Shown: positions 6,195 to 8,422 of the stretch, one piece after another
Position numbering within the stretch: position 1 is the stretch's first letter
Layout of the letters: each line of letters begins with the position of its first letter
Origin: DUPQ01 sp041678685
GTDB lineage: Bacteria > Bacillota > Clostridia > DUPQ01
Direction of reading: 5' to 3'
NCBI GenBank assembly: GCA_041678685.1
Contig: JBAYNV010000094.1
Coordinates: 1 to 8,422 of the forward strand
DNA: 8,422 bases
Notes under the pieces: model-generated
Databases searched by the model: none
Told to the model about the DNA's origin: nothing
What the model saw: only the letters and a program-made list of their open reading frames with translations
Made by a program: the position numbers and the translations under genes

Positions 6195-7036
6195 TTAATA
6201 CAGCCACTCAACTGAAAGCTAAAATCAGAAACTTATCAAATGGTAGTAGCATAAAAGCTCAAGTTCTGATGCGCAATTACATAATGGAACGATTTCTTGA
6301 ACGTATTTCTTTGTCTGATTATCGGGATAATTTCATATTAAAAGGCGGTATGCTTGTTTCATCTATTATTGGTCTGGAAACAAGAACCACAATGGACATC
6401 GATGCTACAGTCCAATCTCTTCTATTCACAATGTCTGAAGCAAAAAGAGTAATTGAAGAAATTATTTCAGTTCCAGTTGCGGATAATGTATCATTTCATA
6501 TTACGAAAATTGCAGAGATCATGGAAGATTTAGATTACCCTGGAATCCGTTTCATACTTGAAGCAGGTTTGGATAATTTAAAGCAGGTTATAAAGATCGA
6601 CCTTTCAACTGCAGATGTGATTACTCCAGCTGCAATAATATACCATTACAGATTGATGTTCGAAGATAGAAACATACCATTAAGAGCATATAATCTGGAA
6701 ACACTGCTTGGTGAAAAAATAGAAACCGTTATTTCAAGAGGTACAGCAAATACTAGAATGCGTGACTTCTATGATATTCATTCCATCTCAACTCAGGAAG
6801 ACGAAAGGATAAATTACGAAATACTTCATAAAGCTTTATTGGCTACAAGTATAAAAAGAAATACTCTCGATTTGATTGAAGATCATAAGAGAATCCTTGA
6901 CGAAGTTAAAAGCAGTGGGGTAATGAATAAAAACTGGCAAAATTATACGAAAGATTTCTCATTCTATGAAAATATAACATGGATTCAGGTAGTAGACAGT
7001 CTGCTAAACCTTTTAGAAAAAATAAGTTTACCATAA
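6191..7036 (+). CDS. abiEii: AbiEii-like nucleotidyltransferase toxin
   Basis: This 281-residue protein belongs to the AbiEii/MenT (formerly DUF1814) nucleotidyltransferase family. AbiEii toxins cause reversible growth arrest and phage abortive infection; the mycobacterial relative MenT3 adds pyrimidines to the 3' end of tRNA. Four family motifs are intact: ILKGGMLV (49-56), TTMDIDAT (66-73, metal-binding D69 and D71), KIDLSTAD (135-142, D137) and the LLGEKIETVISRG / MRDFYDIH block (172-184 and 190-197, with E175, K176 and D195). Intact motifs suggest an active toxin. The ATG overlaps the abiEi stop, with GAGGT (6180-6184) as ribosome binding site. The C-terminal part after about 215 is helical and less conserved. 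The stop codon is 5 bases before a second copy of the operator repeat. The cellular RNA target is not determinable here. Confidence 0.9.
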   Translation: MINTATQLKAKIRNLSNGSSIKAQVLMRNYIMERFLERISLSDYRDNFILKGGMLVSSIIGLETRTTMDIDATVQSLLFTMSEAKRVIEEIISVPVADNVSFHITKIAEIMEDLDYPGIRFILEAGLDNLKQVIKIDLSTADVITPAAIIYHYRLMFEDRNIPLRAYNLETLLGEKIETVISRGTANTRMRDFYDIHSISTQEDERINYEILHKALLATSIKRNTLDLIEDHKRILDEVKSSGVMNKNWQNYTKDFSFYENITWIQVVDSLLNLLEKISLP

Positions 7037-7041
7037 TTCTT

Positions 7042-7076
7042 TTTTCGCTAAACTTATACTTTATATTTAGCGAAAA
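7042..7076. repeat. Second abiE-type inverted repeat, downstream of abiEii
   Basis: TTTTCGCTAAA (7042-7052) and TTTAGCGAAAA (7066-7076) are perfect 11-bp arms around 13 bases. The inner 27 bp (7046-7072) has the same CGCTAAA-N13-TTTAGCG layout as the operator in the abiEi promoter, and 21 of 27 positions agree. No T run follows on either strand, so it is a poor intrinsic terminator. No -35 or -10 sits at the equivalent positions. It is best read as an extra AbiEi binding site, possibly a roadblock, looping partner or module boundary. Confidence 0.65.
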
Positions 7077-7157
7077 TGTAAATAGTAAATAATCACTCTT
7101 TCTTACTTTGGACAGGCTACACTTTTTTAGACAACACTAAATGTATCCTATCTACTA

Positions 7158-8186
7158 CTAACGTAATATATCGACCATTATGCTTGAAAAATCTGAAACT
7201 GTATCTGCCGAATCGATCATGAAGTCTTCGGAAATACTGGCATTATAAAACTCGAAAATTATATAAATGTTATTGTATCTGTATATACTGATCATCGGGT
7301 TATTATTTACTTCATCTGTAGTAAAAATAAACCCATTGTTATCAAAAGTTTTATCCTCAACAATGGAGATCTTAACATTTTCGTCGTTTATAGCTCCCTG
7401 CAGATATTTTGTCACTGCTAAAATATTGTTATCTTCTTCATCTATTGCATATAAAGGTATCTCGGACTTGGTGTATCTTTCAAAATAATTCGTGATCCTA
7501 TCCTGATAATACGTATTTAAACCGTCTGTTAATGAACTGATGGGAAATGTTTCTACGGTATAATTTTCATCATCTGCGTTATATATAAGCTTTTCACGTT
7601 CAACATAATTTTCTTCTAATAACTTGGCAAATTCCGTTATGAAATCTTTCTTATCATTTGATTCTGCATTCATGTTAAAAAACTCAAACACTATATAGCT
7701 CTTGTTATATTTATAAACCGATACAGTATAGTTCTCATTATTAAAATAATCATCATAGAAATTATATGTATTGGAAAATATATACCCTCCATTATCGAAA
7801 GTCTGATCTTCTATTATACTGATATTCACTGTCATGTCTTCTTCTTCGATTCTTGCCTGTATAAATTTTGTTGTTGACAGTACATTTCCAATTTTATCTA
7901 TGGAGTTATACTCATATTTGCTGTCTATTTCTTCAAACGGATAGTCTGTTATCATATGGACTCCAAAGGGTTTTATCAGTTTACCTTCGTAATATGTATT
8001 CAGTACATTTATCAGGCTTCCTACGTCAACTGTTTGATATTTAATACTTATATCCTGGTCTTCATCAACATAAGGTATTATCTGTGTGTCTGAAGCACCA
8101 TTTACTGTACTTTCGTGCAATCTGCCATTACTTCTAAATAATATAAATAGTATTACAAGCAATACAAGTATAAATTTTATTCTCAA
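7158..8186 (-). CDS. Membrane-anchored protein with two tandem copies of an unrecognised domain
   Basis: I do not recognise this 342-residue protein. Residues 4-17 are a strongly hydrophobic segment after MRIK, with no lipobox cysteine, so it is an uncleaved signal anchor or signal peptide, and the rest probably lies outside the membrane. Two homologous units follow, about 52-191 and 210-341. Matching landmarks are LNTYY (62-66 and 223-227), STTKFIQARI / AVTKYLQGAI (104-113 and 257-266), ISIIEDQTFDNGGYIF / ISIVEDKTFDNNGFIF (122-137 and 273-288) and VYKYNKSYIVFEFFN / IYRYNNIYIIFEFYN (157-171 and 301-315). The protein is acidic and Asn-rich with few cysteines. The start is TTG with AAGGGA 7-8 bases upstream; an ATG at 8191-8189 is out of frame and stops after two codons. 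It has its own promoter and converges on abiEii. Function unknown. Confidence 0.8.
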   Translation of the reverse strand: MRIKFILVLLVILFILFRSNGRLHESTVNGASDTQIIPYVDEDQDISIKYQTVDVGSLINVLNTYYEGKLIKPFGVHMITDYPFEEIDSKYEYNSIDKIGNVLSTTKFIQARIEEEDMTVNISIIEDQTFDNGGYIFSNTYNFYDDYFNNENYTVSVYKYNKSYIVFEFFNMNAESNDKKDFITEFAKLLEENYVEREKLIYNADDENYTVETFPISSLTDGLNTYYQDRITNYFERYTKSEIPLYAIDEEDNNILAVTKYLQGAINDENVKISIVEDKTFDNNGFIFTTDEVNNNPMISIYRYNNIYIIFEFYNASISEDFMIDSADTVSDFSSIMVDILR

Positions 8187-8260
8187 AACATATCCCTTTC
8201 TTCTTCAATATCTTTGGAAATGATCATTATTATTAAATTTCGCAGTACTGATATATATAC

Positions 8261-8289
8261 ATTATAAATGCTCCATAAATAAATGACAA
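8261..8289 (-). promoter_or_regulatory. Promoter of the tandem-domain protein (TTGTCA-17-TATAAT)
   Basis: On the minus strand TTGTCA (8284-8289, 5 of 6) is followed after 17 bases by a perfect TATAAT (8261-8266). The predicted start near 8254 gives a leader of about 68 bases to the TTG start. This is the strongest -10 match in the window and suggests constitutive, vigorous transcription. No operator-like repeat overlaps it. Confidence 0.7.
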
Positions 8290-8406
8290 CCCCTAACAGT
8301 AAATGATAGTGTAAACTTGTTTGGGGATTGATAAAATAAAAGAGAAATCCCATTTGAATCTCTCCAGGTTCAGATTATCTACTAAATAGCAGAAAGGACT
8401 TCTCTC

Positions 8407-8422
8407 ATGGATATTATATCAC
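8407..8422 (+). CDS. Start of a plus-strand gene running off the window (partial)
   Basis: ATG at 8407 is preceded by AGAAAGGA (about 8390-8397), a good ribosome binding site at normal spacing. Only MDIIS and part of the next codon are inside the window, so the product cannot be named. Upstream, TAAAAT (8332-8337) with a poor -35 TGTAAA (8309-8314) 17 bases before it is a weak promoter candidate. The sequence between contains GGGATT/AATCCC arms that could form a leader hairpin. A transposase of an insertion sequence is one possibility, but nothing here proves it. Confidence 0.35.

Noticed and set aside
7042..7076. Intrinsic terminator for abiEii or the convergent gene
   Set aside because: The stem is A+T-rich with a 13-base loop and no T run follows on either strand; the match to the promoter operator explains it better.
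7267..7488. Open plus-strand frame of 73 codons with a hydrophobic start
   Set aside because: It is antisense to the tandem-domain protein, whose two homologous units prove the minus-strand reading; the hydrophobicity is a by-product.
1..8422. CRISPR arrays, tRNA or rRNA genes, riboswitches
   Set aside because: No regularly spaced direct repeats, tRNA-like cloverleaf arms, rRNA-like segments or known riboswitch cores were seen on either strand.

Overview
The window is A+T-rich, with strong GGAGG-type ribosome binding sites, sigma-70/SigA-type promoters and some TTG/GTG starts. Together with protein families common in gut and rumen Clostridia (HipT with a CxxC N-terminus, cytosolic GH29 and GH36 glycosidases, AbiE), this suggests a low-GC Firmicute, plausibly Lachnospiraceae or Ruminococcaceae. 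That assignment is an inference: the window contains no rRNA or other taxonomic marker gene.

Layout. (1) 1-291: no gene I can support; possibly the tail of a broken frame. (2) 292-1795, minus strand: a three-gene HipBST-type toxin-antitoxin operon, transcribed hipB (1795-1595), hipS (1595-1263), hipT (1266-292), with overlapping stops and starts. (3) 1796-1976: the hipB control region. It holds a TTGACA-17-TAATAT promoter with an ACCC-N4-GGGT operator in its spacer, two more operators 40-41 bp apart upstream, and a predicted start point at the hipB ATG itself, so the mRNA may be leaderless. (4) 1977-5289, minus strand: a two-gene glycan operon, a GH29 alpha-L-fucosidase-like gene followed after 22 bp by a GH36 alpha-galactosidase-like gene. 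Both proteins lack signal peptides, and both differ from family consensus in sugar-binding residues. (5) 5290-5600: divergent control region. (6) 5601-7036, plus strand: an AbiE type IV toxin-antitoxin pair (abiEi, abiEii) with a 27-bp inverted repeat over its promoter. A second copy with identical geometry lies just after abiEii. (7) 7158-8186, minus strand: an unrecognised, probably membrane-anchored protein made of two tandem copies of one domain, with its own strong promoter. (8) 8187-8422: control region and the first codons of a plus-strand gene leaving the window.

How the parts relate. The two glycosidases probably act in sequence in the cytoplasm on imported alpha-fucosylated or alpha-galactosylated oligosaccharides. 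The two toxin-antitoxin modules flank them and appear self-contained, each with its own promoter and operator; they need not be functionally tied to the sugar genes. The arrangement looks like an accessory island in which defence or addiction modules bracket a catabolic operon. No transposase or integrase is visible to confirm mobility. The most notable observations are the operator copy at the 3' end of abiE, the evenly spaced triple operator with a predicted leaderless hipB transcript, and the altered active-site residues of the fucosidase.
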